Shown here one piece after another: positions 12,001 through 21,656 of a stretch of 64,000 nt of DNA. The notes below the pieces were generated by a model that saw only the letters and a list, made by a program, of their open reading frames with translations, had not been told where the DNA came from and made no database searches. Positions within the stretch are counted from its first letter, which is position 1. Each line of letters starts with the position of its first letter. The position numbers and the translations under genes are program-made. The DNA is taken from assembly GCF_024323335.1 (NCBI RefSeq), contig NC_066585.1:537114769-537178768 (forward strand), read 5' to 3'. This DNA comes from Lathyrus oleraceus (taxonomy: Eukaryota; Streptophyta; Magnoliopsida; Fabales; Fabaceae).

Positions 12001-13430
12001 ATAAACAACTCTGCCCCATCTGCCACTTCCTCATTCACCTGCCTGGCTGATAGAAACAAACTCTTTCCTTCTTCAATCTCAGGAAATATCACAGTCTTAT
12101 CAAAACAGTTGATAGAAACTCGGTTGAACACCAACCAGTTCATACCCAGAATAACGTCAATCTGCACTAATGGAAGACACACAAGATCTATCCCAAAGGC
12201 TCTACCAAAAATACTCAAGGGGCAACTTAAACAAACAGAAGTAGTAGTCACTGAACCCTTCGCAGGAGTATCAATCACCATACTACCACGCATCTCAGAT
12301 ATCTCTAACTTAAGTTTCACAGCACAATCCAAAGATATAAAAGAATGAGTCGCACCTGTGTCAATAATAGCTACAAGAGGAAAGCCATTAATATAACACG
12401 TACCTCGGATCAAACGATCATCTGCAGAAGTCTCAGAACCCGATAAAGCAAAAACCTTGCCTCCTGACTGATTCTCTTTCTTTGGCTTTGGACACTGTGG
12501 ACTGATATGACCCAACTCTCCACAGTTGAAACAAGTCACAGTCTTCAACCGGCACTCTGCAGCCAAATGACCACCTTTTCCACACTTGAAACACTTCATC
12601 TCAGCACTGGTACACTCATGAACACGATGTCCAGCCCGACCACATCGGTAACACTTAACAGGAGCACTAGAGTCTCCCCCACTAGGCCTTTTCATCCCAC
12701 TCTGCCTCTGAAAACCTTTGCCAGCTGTATACGGTTTTCCACGATCAATCTGATTCTTGCCTTTCCTATCAACCCTCTGCTGATAGCTCTCAGCTCTGGC
12801 CTTGGAATCCTGTTCAAAAATCCTGCAACAGTCAACCAGATCAGAAAACACTCTAATCCTCTGATATCCAATCGCTTGCTTGATCTCGGGACGCAACCCG
12901 TTCTCAAACTTCACACACTTGGAAAATTCCCCAGCAGCCTCAGCATAGGGAGTGTAATACTTCGACAGCTCTGTGAACTTGGCAGCATACTCCGTAACGG
13001 ACCTGTTACCCTGCTTCAATTCCAAGAACTCAATTTCTTTCTTTCCTCTGACATCCTCGGGAAAGTACTTCCTCAGAAATCTCTCTCTGAACACAGCCCA
13101 AGAAATCTCAGCATCTCCAGCAGTTTCCAACTCAGTGCGGGTAGCAACCCACCAATCGTCAGCTTCTTCTGACAGCATATGCGTACCGAACCTGACCTTC
13201 TGGTTATCAGCACACTCAGTTACTCTGAAGATTCTCTCAATCTCCTTCAACCACTTCTGAGCACCATCTGGATCGTATGCTCCCTTGAACATTGGAGGAT
13301 TGTTCTTTTGGAACTCACTCAACTGACGAGCAGCTCCCATTCCCACCACATTCAGATTTCCTCCAAGTACTCCAGCTAGCATACCCAGAGCCTCAGCAAT
13401 CGCAGCATCATCTCTACCTCTTCCAGCCAT
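9060..13430 (-). CDS. Gag-pol polyprotein of the Tekay-type element
   Basis: The frame is 1456 residues with no internal stop. I start it at Met 13430 (MAGRGRDD...), the usual gag start. The frame stays open upstream to 13529, but that part runs back to within about 10 bases of the PBS and looks like leader. Domains in order are a gag capsid-like region, three CCHC zinc knuckles at about residues 258-315 ([14 protein letters not shown] and two more), and an aspartic protease DTGATHSF with Asp at about 357. Reverse transcriptase follows with the F-I-D-D motif at about 682-683, then RNase H with CDAS at about 827. Integrase has an H-H-C-C finger at about 1040-1083 and the D, D, E triad near 1111, 1173 and 1213. 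A chromodomain-like tail with V-T-W-E-L-E-S closes it. All key residues I looked for are present, so it looks competent. The protease presumably releases the separate enzymes. Confidence 0.95.
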   Translation of the reverse strand: MAGRGRDDAAIAEALGMLAGVLGGNLNVVGMGAARQLSEFQKNNPPMFKGAYDPDGAQKWLKEIERIFRVTECADNQKVRFGTHMLSEEADDWWVATRTELETAGDAEISWAVFRERFLRKYFPEDVRGKKEIEFLELKQGNRSVTEYAAKFTELSKYYTPYAEAAGEFSKCVKFENGLRPEIKQAIGYQRIRVFSDLVDCCRIFEQDSKARAESYQQRVDRKGKNQIDRGKPYTAGKGFQRQSGMKRPSGGDSSAPVKCYRCGRAGHRVHECTSAEMKCFKCGKGGHLAAECRLKTVTCFNCGELGHISPQCPKPKKENQSGGKVFALSGSETSADDRLIRGTCYINGFPLVAIIDTGATHSFISLDCAVKLKLEISEMRGSMVIDTPAKGSVTTTSVCLSCPLSIFGRAFGIDLVCLPLVQIDVILGMNWLVFNRVSINCFDKTVIFPEIEEGKSLFLSARQVNEEVADGAELFMLLATLEAKDKLVIGDLAVVCDFPEVFPEEVNELPPEREVEFSIDLVPGTRPTSMAPYRMSAVELAELKSQLEDLLDKKFIRPSVSPWGAPVLLVKKKEGTMRLCVDYRQLNKVTIKNRYPLPRIDDLMDQLVGASVFSKIDLRSGYHQIRVKTEDIQKTAFRTRYGHYEYSVMPFGVTNAPGVFMEYMNRIFHPYLDQFVVVFIDDILVYSKSEEEHAEHLRVVLGVLREKQLFAKLSKCEFWLEEVSFLGHVISRGGVAVDPSKIEAVSKWEAPKSVSEIRSFLGLAGYYRKFIEGFSKLALPLTMLTRKGQAFVWDSKCEEGFQELKRRLTTAPILILPSSSEPFEVYCDASLLGLGGVLMQNKQVIAYASRQLRVHERNYPTHDLELAAVVFVLKLWRHYLYGSRFEVFSDHKSLKYLFDQKELNMRQRRWLEFLKDYDFGLNYHPGKANVVADALSRKSLHMSMLMAKELDLIEQFRDLSLVCESTHNSVKLGMLKLTSGILNEIREGQKSDMLLVDKLTLVNQGQGGEFRVDENGVLRFGNRVCIPNVIELKKSILEEGHRSGLSIHPGATKMYHDLKRLFWWPGMKREIASFVYSCLTCQKSKIEHQKPSGLMQPLAIPEWKWDSISMDFVAGLPRTNKNFEAIWVIVDRLTKSAHFIPIRMDYPLERLAELYIEKIVSLHGIPSSIVSDRDPRFTSKFWDGLQRALGTKLRLSSAYHPQTDGQTERTIQSLEDLLRACVLEKGGAWDCYLPLIEFTYNNSFHSSIGMAPFEALYGRRCRTPLCWYESGESAVVGPEIVQQTTEKIKMIQEKMRIAQSRQKSYHDKRRKSLEFQEGDHVFLRVTPITGVGRALKSKKLTPRFIGPYQILEKIGEVAYRIALPPSLANLHDVFHVSQLRRYIHDPSHVVQVDDVQVRDNLTVETSPMRIEDRELKQLRGKEIALVKVAWGGPAGGNVTWELESQMKESYPELFA

Positions 13431-13539
13431 CTCTATTCTGAAAACCCAACAAGCTAAAATAGTAAGTACTGATAGGGTTACACAACACCTATCCCGTACA
13501 GGGGAAACAGAATAACTACGACTCGACACGACCGACTAT

Positions 13540-13551
13540 GCTCTGATACCA
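13540..13551 (-). other. Primer binding site (initiator methionine tRNA)
   Basis: On the minus strand TGGTATCAGAGC starts four bases (TTAG) after the 5' LTR end at 13556. It is complementary to the 3' end of plant initiator Met tRNA, the usual primer of this group. Confidence 0.92.
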
Positions 13552-13555
13552 CTAA

Positions 13556-15670
13556 TGTAACACCCTTCTAAAATACCCCAAATTATTTAAATAAAAAAAT
13601 AATAACATATTAATCAGAGTAATTATGCCCCGAAGGGTGTCACACAAACATCACACACTAATCATCAAAGTGTCCTGTCATGCTCATTTATCCAATTCAA
13701 AATATAAAGTATCTGCATAATACGCAGCGGATAGAAATCAATTCAATTATTCCAAACATGTAACATATTACATGCAAAATGATTCACAACCAATCAATAA
13801 AATATTCAAACATCCCATCCCGATGTTACATCTACCAGAGCATGACCCACTAGGAGACTACACTAGACTCCAACATTATCTTCTACTCAACTCACTGCTC
13901 GTTACCTGAAAAATAGTTGTAAGGGTGAGTTCCTCAATCAATATAACAAGCATTATACAACAACATGTAATGTTAAGTAAATAACGCATCAAATCACCCT
14001 AACCAGACTACCCACTCCATAACAGCAGTATCAACGCAACCTCATACTCAACAATAACAAATAGCATAGGTAAAATCTCAAAACATGCTCAACACCAACA
14101 ACACAACACAACGATTTACTCACTAATTCCTCACAATGGGGATTAGCTACAGCCCCACAGGCTATGCCATGCATTCATTATGTAATGAGACTCCATGAAA
14201 TGCGGTACCGACTCTTCTTGAACATATAGTCCAAGCTCACCGATCCCTCTGGATACGGCTACTGAGCTCACTAGTCCCACTCATTGAGATCTAATGACTC
14301 ACTCACTAATTCCTCACCATGGGAATTAGCTACAGCCCCAAAGGCTAGACTATGCACACTACTCATCTAGTATGCCAACATCAGCAACAATTCCACAAGA
14401 ATTCACTCACTAATTCCTCACCATGGGAATTAGCTACAGCCCCACAGGCTAATCATGCATGCTAATTACCTAGCAATACAACAACAACAACAACTCAAAA
14501 TAGACATATGCTCACACTCTAAGCCACAAAACAGTCTATTCACAGATGCATACATAACTGATACATTCACAGCATCCTGCATATCAACACCTATCCTCAA
14601 CATATTGTCAATACATTTATCACAAAAGCATATCACAACATGCCATAAAATCAAACACAGTATTAGCACACTCTACTAATACCTATACTACTCAAAACAA
14701 CGGGAAATGATCCCTATTACATCATACCTCAGCTAAGTCTCACTACTCAGCCTAACCAGTCAAAAACTGCACAACAACAGCACAGGAAATCACACTCCTG
14801 CCCATACGCGTATTGCCCATGCCATACGCGTATTGCCTAAATCCTGACCAAGCCATACGCGTATTGCCCAATTCCATACGCGTATGCTACGCGTATCACT
14901 TCCCCATACGCGTACCACCAGAGACCATTTTACGTTCAAAATTTCATCTTCCTCGTCCATACGCGTATTGCCTAGCGCCATACGCGTACCAGCCATCCCA
15001 TACGCGTATTGCCTAGTGCCATACGCGTATGACCAGAAACCAGATTTCCAGATCTGCTATGGTTTTTCCTGCTACGAGTTCTATTCGATCTCACCTTCCA
15101 CAGTCCAAATTTACACAGAAATCACTCATATCATCTAACCCGAATCATTCCCTATTCGATTTCACAACTCCTGACATTATCACATGCAATTTCCTACGAA
15201 TTTCTTTCGGTTATCACCCAATTTCGTTCATCAATTATTTCCACAAATTCATCATAATCATCCAATTCAAAGGTAAATTAAAGGTCTATCACTACCCATG
15301 ACATATTATCATACAATACCCGTTAATCAACGATAAACCCCCCTTACCTGAGTTAATCCGGCAAATTCTGCAGCTTCAAGCTTTTCCTCCCTTCAATCCC
15401 TTGTTCTCTGGTTCTCTTTTTGCCCTTTTCCACGTTCTGTCTCTTTTTCCTTTTCACGTGAAAACAATAACCTTTTTACTAAATGGGACCTTTTTACTGA
15501 TTTCCACTTTATTCCAATAATAAAAATAATAATCCAATAATAATAATCCCAATAATTATTATTCCAAAATAATAATATTATTAATCCAAACTTCTAATTA
15601 TTCAATTAAATTAATAAATAAAATATTAATTTAAATTAAATAATTAGCTTATTTTAATTGGGGTGTTACA
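13556..15670 (-). repeat. 5' LTR of the Tekay element (minus orientation)
   Basis: This is the 2115 bp partner of 6903-9017, with the same ends and apparently near-identical throughout. On the minus strand it is the upstream LTR and should hold the promoter. The second ACGCGT palindrome array lies at 14805-15032, and hairpin-unit repeats lie at about 14119, 14301 and 14405. Confidence 0.95.
14805..15032. repeat. Array of ten ACGCGT-core palindromes in the 5' LTR
   Basis: This has the same arrangement as 8152-8379, at offset 6653. On the minus strand this copy lies in the promoter LTR, some 640-870 bp inside its upstream end. Confidence 0.85.
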
Positions 15671-15675
15671 TATCA

Positions 15676-15874
15676 CACCTATTCGAGTGAGAAGAATCAA
15701 AACGGTTCCCATGGAGTACCATGGATGTTTGAGGTGTTAATACCTTCCCCTTGCATAACCGACTTCCTTACCCAGCATATCTCTTTCCCCTGGGTTTTAT
15801 CGATGTTTTCCCTTTCCTTCTGGAATAAATAAAGTTCGATGTCGACTCTGTTGTATGTTCGAGCGTGCGATACA
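15676..15874 (+). mobile_element. Fragment C: 3' end of the old Ogre-type LTR
   Basis: It contains the hairpin CCATG-GAGTAC-CATGG at 15709-15724, AATACCTTCCCCTTGCATAA, a TTTTATCGATGTTTTCC stretch, AATAAATAAAG and the PBS-like TGTCGACTCTG at 15840-15850. It probably ends at GCGATACA (15874). It is colinear with 5099-5319 and 48618-48785. No PBS follows, so the parent LTR was a 3' LTR or a solo LTR. Confidence 0.65.
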
Positions 15875-17959
15875 TTCGAGTATATTTCCGCTAGCTTCAA
15901 TGGTGTGTTGATTTGAAAACGTATTTAGATCGCATTCTAACGGTAAAACATGGCTTGCTTACTCGCGGGGGAGGCTTAAGCGCAAGTTCGTACACGTTAG
16001 AAAGGATTAGACAATTATGAAAAACTTTCAATCTCACGGGGCAAGAAAGGATATGCTTGATTAATTAAAGGTAGGTTGAGTATTTTTTAAAGGTGAATGA
16101 CGAACATTAGGTAATAACAAGACGTGAGCCTTGAAACCAATTGTTCAGGATATTATCGGAATGTTAGACCCCAACAACATCTTTTTCATTCAGTTAATTA
16201 TTAAATGTGTTTGACGGACGATAAGCTTTCAACAGATTGTTCAAAGATTCCATCGGAATGCTAGATTCCAATGACCCCTCTTTTCGTCCAAGTAATTGGG
16301 TTAAGTATTTTAGAAACGAAAGAGCGAATGAAAATCTAACCCAAGGCGTGTGCCTCAAGAACAATCATTCAAGGACTCAAGGAATGCGAGACTCCAAGGA
16401 CCCATTTCTTTCGTATTTGATTAAGAAAACATATTTTCATGTTATATGATAGAGGAGAGGTTTGAATCAAAGTGAGAATGATTTAATCGGATTAAAAAAT
16501 AAATACTTGGCATTGGACCAAGATTTAGTTCATAAGGATCTAATTCTCCTATCAATTTTAATAAACATATACTTAATTAATTAATTATACTATCCTAACA
16601 ATAATAAATAAATAAAACCAAGCAAAACAAAGGTCAAAATTAATTTCAGAAGATAATAGGTTTTACTATATTATTATTGTTATAATATTTATTTAACATT
16701 TAGGGAAATAATAAAAAGAAATAAGCGAATTCAAAAAGAACAGACTAGGGGTGTGGGAATAGAGAGTGAGGTAAAGCTCCAAAGGAGTAAACCACCAAAG
16801 CCCAGAAAGCCTTGGGCGCTACCTCCATAAACCGAATGAAGATAGAGAAGAAGTAAAAGGAGTGAAGGAGGCGGTTGGATTAGCCTCTTCCCAAAGCAGC
16901 ACGCGTGACATCTTGCGCTGGAGGCAACATTGCCCAATAAGAAGTCAGGTAAAACATGGGAAAGGGAAACCATAAATGCATTCAAATTTTTTAATTGAAA
17001 ATTGAAAAAGGTGAACTCAGTTACCAACCTCAATGAAACATTCTCTCTTTACCCTCTCTTTCTCTTAAAATTCGCTCGCGGAAAAAAGAAAAAACACGGT
17101 GGCTCGCGGTGGTTACAACCACCTTCTCTGGAAGACCCCCCACAAAACCAACCAAAAATAATAAAAAACAAGAACCGACCCTATCTAAAATCCTCCACCG
17201 AACGCAGCTTCAAGGGACTGGATCGATCCTCCCTTCAGATTGCTCATGAAAACCTTAACCTTAACAACTCACATAGAAACCACTACACATATGAACAACA
17301 TCACACTCGACATAAATTAGACAAAACAAAAGCTCAGTAGGAATTAAACATACATCCCAATATCAGAGCATACACCTACATTTAGCGAGAATACAGTCAA
17401 CAAGCATGTAAGCGTGAAAGGGAAAGATCCAACACAAACCACTACACGAAAATGAAGCTTTTTCCAGGTATGCTCTGATTCTGGGTTCTCTTTCAATCCA
17501 CTTCGGCTTTGTTTTCTTCTTATACGATCCTTGTTTCTTGCTATTTTCTTGTTTGTGTGTGTTAGGAGTTTAGCTCTTCAAACTCTGATTTCGATATGAT
17601 GGTCAGAGTTAAAGTAGAATAATATTTGAGCTTTTAATTATAGGTTAGGTCAAAATTTATGTAGCATGTTATTAAACTGAATTGCATTATCCTATAAAAT
17701 AATCGAATCACTTGAATGGTTAATAAACTGAATCATTTAAATCAAACAGTTTTAATTCAATTTAAAATCGATTCATAACCAGTTTTCTTTATAAATTACT
17801 TTAATTATATAAATAAGTTTTTTTTATAAAAAGAAGAAGAATTATTGAGAGGAAAAACAAAATAAAATGGAAATTAAAAAATATTTATAATTATAAAAAA
17901 AAAAGATATTTATTGAAAATTAAAAATAAAATTATAAAAAAAGTATAATTTGTCGATTT
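15875..17959. other. Repeat-derived region without a recognisable gene
   Basis: Three imperfect copies of a ~100 bp unit lie near 16130-16200, 16215-16300 and 16340-16420. Each has a G-A-G-C-C-T or G-T-G-C-C-T start, then TTCA-rich sequence, then GGAATG-TAGA or GAGACTCCAA and a run of C. A frame at 17002-17340 is rich in Lys, Asn and Ser, has no recognisable domain and lies in low-complexity sequence, so I do not call it a gene. 17640-17959 is strongly AT-rich. Confidence 0.5.
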
Positions 17960-18039
17960 TTTTACGAAAATAACTCATTTTTTCAAGGAAATTCTCAAAA
18001 TACCTCTAGTTACAAAAAAAATCCCAAATTACCCCACTT

Positions 18040-18190
18040 TTAAGAGGAGTTGTCAATTGAATTGGAGACTCCTCTTAAAAATTGAATAGAGGCGCAAATT
18101 GGATTGGTTAGGGCATGTGTCCTAGCCAATCCAATTGGCGCCCTTGTGTAGGACTTAAGAGGAGGCGCCAATTCAATTGGAGCCTCAGTG
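18040..18190. repeat. GGCGCCAATT palindrome cluster, outer end of the left arm
   Basis: Several imperfect palindromes of the form GGCGCCAATTCAATTGG lie within 150 bp, interspersed with CTCCTCTTAA or its complement. The cluster lies just beyond the 3' end of the left PMD pseudogene. A matching cluster lies at 25695-25810 in the right arm. Related motifs sit upstream of both genes (about 20690-20870 and 21300-21510). Confidence 0.75.
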
Positions 18191-18288
18191 TAAAATGTTA
18201 TTTTTTTTTTGTAAATGGTATACGTGATAGATAAATTTAATATAAGACCAATTGATATTAATAAAATATGGCGTTTACACAAAGAAAC

Positions 18289-20501
18289 CTAATGATGATC
18301 ACCAGTATCATCTAACCGACCTCCGGTTTCACATCCTTTAGCTACCCTAACCAGTGGCCCTAACCCACGTTGATGATTCGGTACCGGTGTTTGAGCATAT
18401 GAGGGGCCAGGAGTGTCACTACCAACTACAGGAGAAGGTCTGTTGAGGTAGTCAGACAAGTCGGCATAGTCTTCATTATGCATCGATGGTGTACCGCCGT
18501 AGCTGAGCTCATGACTCATGCCAAAGAAGTTGGGATGTGGTTGACTCATTGATGGGCGACTAAGACGGTTGAAGGGAGACATAAGTGTGAATAATGCGTC
18601 GAGGAAAAGTTGTTGGGGTGTTTGGTAGAGATAGGGTTGTTGGATGTTTTGGTTTTGTGAGGTTTGGGCTTCTTGGCTACGGTAAGAGGAGAGACGGTTG
18701 AAGTTGAATGATCGTTGGGTGTTCTAGCTTAAGCGACTTTGGTAGGTTGATTGGATGGGTGTTAAGCGATGTTGAGTCTCAGGTTGATGGTCAATTTGTT
18801 GGTGGTGGTATGGGGTATGCTCTTGGTATTGGGGTTGGGTGTATGGAATGTTTTGGTTGTATGTTTGTGTGTTGGTTGAACGGAACATTTGACGGACAGG
18901 GGGTTGTGTGTATCCGGTCTGACACTGTTGTTGAGGGTTTGATGTTGAGGTGTTAGGTGTGTAAGTCATCTGGCGTGGGGCGTACAAGTACATATCCTCA
19001 GCGATGAACTGAAAATCAACCGATCTATACCAAGCCATATAATTATGATTTGGTTTTTCTTCAGTTGGCATGACTGCGTCAGTTAACACATGGTCATGAC
19101 GATCCTTTCATTTTCAACACTTCGATCTTGCGAAGCTTTGCCATGGACTGAAGTTCCATTGGTCGTTAACTTTGCGCAGATGCCATTCTCCTAGGCTAGC
19201 TGGGGGATTTGGGAAATTTTGGGGCATACCAAACTGCTGCTTCACACGATCACTGTTGTGCATCTCCATAGTTGTGAACTGTATTATCGGTGTGCATGCA
19301 GTCCATACAGCCGCGTCTTCAGCGTTGACTTGATGGTCATGATCCAACTTAAGGTATGGACGCCAAATAAACTAAAATGTAAAAGAAGATTGGATTATAG
19401 TCAAGGTAGAAGAACTTAACAAAATATAACGAAATAGTTAAGTTATTTTCCTTACGTCTGTCGGTCGAAGGTGATCCAACAGGTTGCGATACTGAGTAAT
19501 ACAATGTCTTGGACATCTGTTGTAACTCATACCACATGCAGACCATCTACACGAAAAAGTCGAAAAATATTAGTTAGAGGTAATAATCTTTAAAGAAGTA
19601 AGTAAAGATATAGTAATTTAAACAACTTACTTTTGTGCATACGGAAATTTGAAAGGGTTGTTGTTGACGGGTGTTAGGGACGGTAGTCTTGACCAACCCC
19701 ATGCTTGTAGCAAAACAGCACATCTAGAAAATGTAGATGTGTCTCTGTGTGAGTTTTTGCACAAGGAGCTATAGAGATAGGCTAGACAAGCAGATCCCCA
19801 ACTGTAACTTCCTATTTTATCTACATGTCTAAGTAAAGGTAAATACATAATATGCATGCTAAAATCACAACCTTCGGGAAATAAAAAGGAGTCAATTAAC
19901 AGCATAATGTAACACCTAGTTTTTATTATTCGAGCATCTTTGGTAGAATGTTCATCTAAGTATAAACTATTATAGTACGACTTAAGGTGTGAAAGTAATA
20001 TACATTGACCTCTCGCGTTATCATCTAACAAATCTGTCTCCAAGAGATCCATGCAAATTGAATTCGCATAGTTGGTTTTACCATTAACAACCTTACCTTC
20101 AATGGGTAGTCCCAAAAGCATGTAGACGTCTTCTAACGTCACGGTACATTCACCGGTTGGGAACCAAAATGTGTGTGTCTCTGGTCTCCATCTTTCGCAT
20201 AAAGCTAGAATGAATTTGTTATCTATGGACTAAGAAAAAATCTTGCTTATATGACCAAAACCGGCGAGTTCAACATAAGGTTGAATCATCGGGTCCATAT
20301 GGACATATTCGTGGACCCGAGTTCGGAACCTTGATACATCCTATAAAAGAAAGAACAAAAAACTTGACTAATTTGGTATGTTCAAATAAAAGTGGATTGG
20401 TGAAGATGAAACATAAAAAGTTAACAAAAGAAAAAACTTACATATGTTGCGATGTTTGCAACCGTTCCTCTATGTGATTCGCCCATTCTGAGGATATACA
20501 T
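18289..20501 (-). pseudogene. PMD (MAIN-like) gene, left-arm copy, broken
   Basis: By comparing both arms I read four exons: 20442-20501, 19631-20340, 19456-19546 and 18289-19371, all with GT-AG borders and consistent phase. The product resembles the plant mobile domain proteins MAIN/MAIN-LIKE, often annotated as 'protein phosphatase 7 long form homolog'. Cues are ERWRPETHTFWFPTGE, TLEDVYMLLGLPIEGK, WGSACLAYLY and a W-R-P-Y-L block. In Arabidopsis such proteins act in nuclear gene and transposon silencing. The C-terminal part is rich in Gln, Pro and Ser and ends GGRLDDTGDHH. Breaks are a TAG at 20230-20232 (also in the right arm, probably from CAG) and two TGA codons at 19108-19116, where the right arm reads Arg and Trp. 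A TATA box (TATTTATAGG in plus reading, about 20629) lies ~130 bp upstream. Confidence 0.85.
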
Positions 20502-20992
20502 TTTGTCGGGGGGTTGGTGTAGATGAAACTACAAGAAGTTGTTGCAGATGAAATTGTAGAAGAAGTATCGTGGAAGAAGTAGTGGGAGTGATGGTGTGGA
20601 AGAAGTGTTGATGGAGTGGATGTATTTATAGGCAAATGCATGAGAGCATGAAAAGTTGTGTTTGCATGGTGTCTCCACTTGAATTGGCGACCATGTACAA
20701 CCTTTAAGAGGGGTCGCCATTCAAATTGGCGCCTCCATAGGGACATGCATGCAAGACCTAGGTCTGATTGCTTGGTTTCGAGGTCTGAATGCATGCTTTG
20801 ACAAGGTGTCTCCACTTGAATTGGCGCCCATGTGCAAGGAATGAGTGGGGGTGCCAATTCATTTGGAGTGTGTGTCTGCATGTCTAACACGTGATTGTCC
20901 TCTCTCTTGCATGCTGAACATGTCACTTCTTAGTAGCTTGCATGGTTGACACATCATTTTGGAGTAGCTTGCATGTGCGACACGTCACTTCG

Positions 20993-21179
20993 GAGTAGCT
21001 TGCATGTGTGACTGTATGTTTCACCGTTGCAGTGAACGTTGACACTGTATAATGATGAAGATGACATTGTGCAGATGAAAACTATTTTCTTACTGTAGAT
21101 GAATGTGAGTGAAGTGTCTTGGATGTTGATAGTAAGACACTTAAATAGAGGAGTGAAGTGTCTCACATGCTAGCTAGTT
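20993..21179. other. Spacer of the PMD inverted repeat
   Basis: About 187 bp of non-palindromic sequence separates the arms. It forms the region between the two divergent PMD promoters, which lie ~370-550 bp away on each side. Pieces such as TAGCTTGCATGTG repeat the arm motif. I see no gene. The outward gene orientation means promoter-driven transcripts would run away from the centre. Confidence 0.7.
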
Positions 21180-21299
21180 CGAAGTGACGTGTTGCACATG
21201 CAAGTTACTCCGAAATGATGTGTTAACCATGCAAGCTACTAAGAAGAGACATGTTCAGCATGCAAGAGAGAGGACAACCACGTGTCAGACATGCAGACA

Positions 21300-21545
21300 C
21301 ACACTCCAAATGAATTGGCACCCCCACTCATTCCTTGCACATGGGCGCCAATTCAAGTGGAGACACCTTGTCAAAGCATGCATTCAGACCACGAAACCAA
21401 GCAATCAGACCTAGGTCTTGTATGCATGTCCCTATGGAGGCGCCAATTTGAATGGCGACCCCTCTTAAAGGTTGTACATGGTCGCCAATTCAAGTGGAGA
21501 CACCATGCAAACATAACTTTCCATGCTCTCATCCATTTGCCTATA
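21300..21545 (+). promoter_or_regulatory. Promoter region of the right-arm PMD gene
   Basis: CCTATAAATAC at about 21540 is a good plant TATA box, ~115 bp before the ATG at 21657. Upstream lie GGCGCCAATT- and GGTCGCCAATT-type motifs followed by CAAGTGGAGACACC (twice) and CCCCTCTTAAAG. The same arrangement is present, inverted, at about 20630-20870 for the left copy. Confidence 0.6.
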
Positions 21546-21656
21546 AATACATCCACTCCATCAACACTTCTTCCACACCATCACTCTCACTACTTCTTCT
21601 ACAATTTCATCTGCAACAACTTCTTGTAGTTTCATCTACACCAACCCCCCGACAAA

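Larger units (their letters stand above)
6903..15670 (-). mobile_element. Complete Ty3/gypsy retrotransposon, chromovirus Tekay/Del type
   Basis: The element is 8768 bp on the minus strand and flanked by the 5 bp target duplication TATCA (6898-6902 and 15671-15675). Both LTRs are 2115 bp with TG...CA ends. The PBS matches initiator-Met tRNA and a polypurine tract precedes the 3' LTR. One uninterrupted frame encodes gag, protease, reverse transcriptase, RNase H, integrase and a degenerate C-terminal chromodomain. That order, with integrase last and a chromodomain-like tail, places it in the chromoviruses. The tail and the integrase C-terminal region most resemble Tekay/Del. All parts expected of an autonomous element are present. 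It sits inside an older Ogre-type LTR. Confidence 0.95.

Noticed and set aside
12507..13172. 221-residue plus-strand frame
   Set aside because: It is the antisense shadow of gag.
13431..13529. Upstream in-frame Met as start of the Tekay gag-pol
   Set aside because: It begins within about ten bases of the PBS and has no gag-like sequence. MAGRGRDD at 13430 is the usual start type.
17002..17340. 112-residue Lys/Asn-rich frame
   Set aside because: There is no domain, the composition is low-complexity and the setting is repeat-derived.
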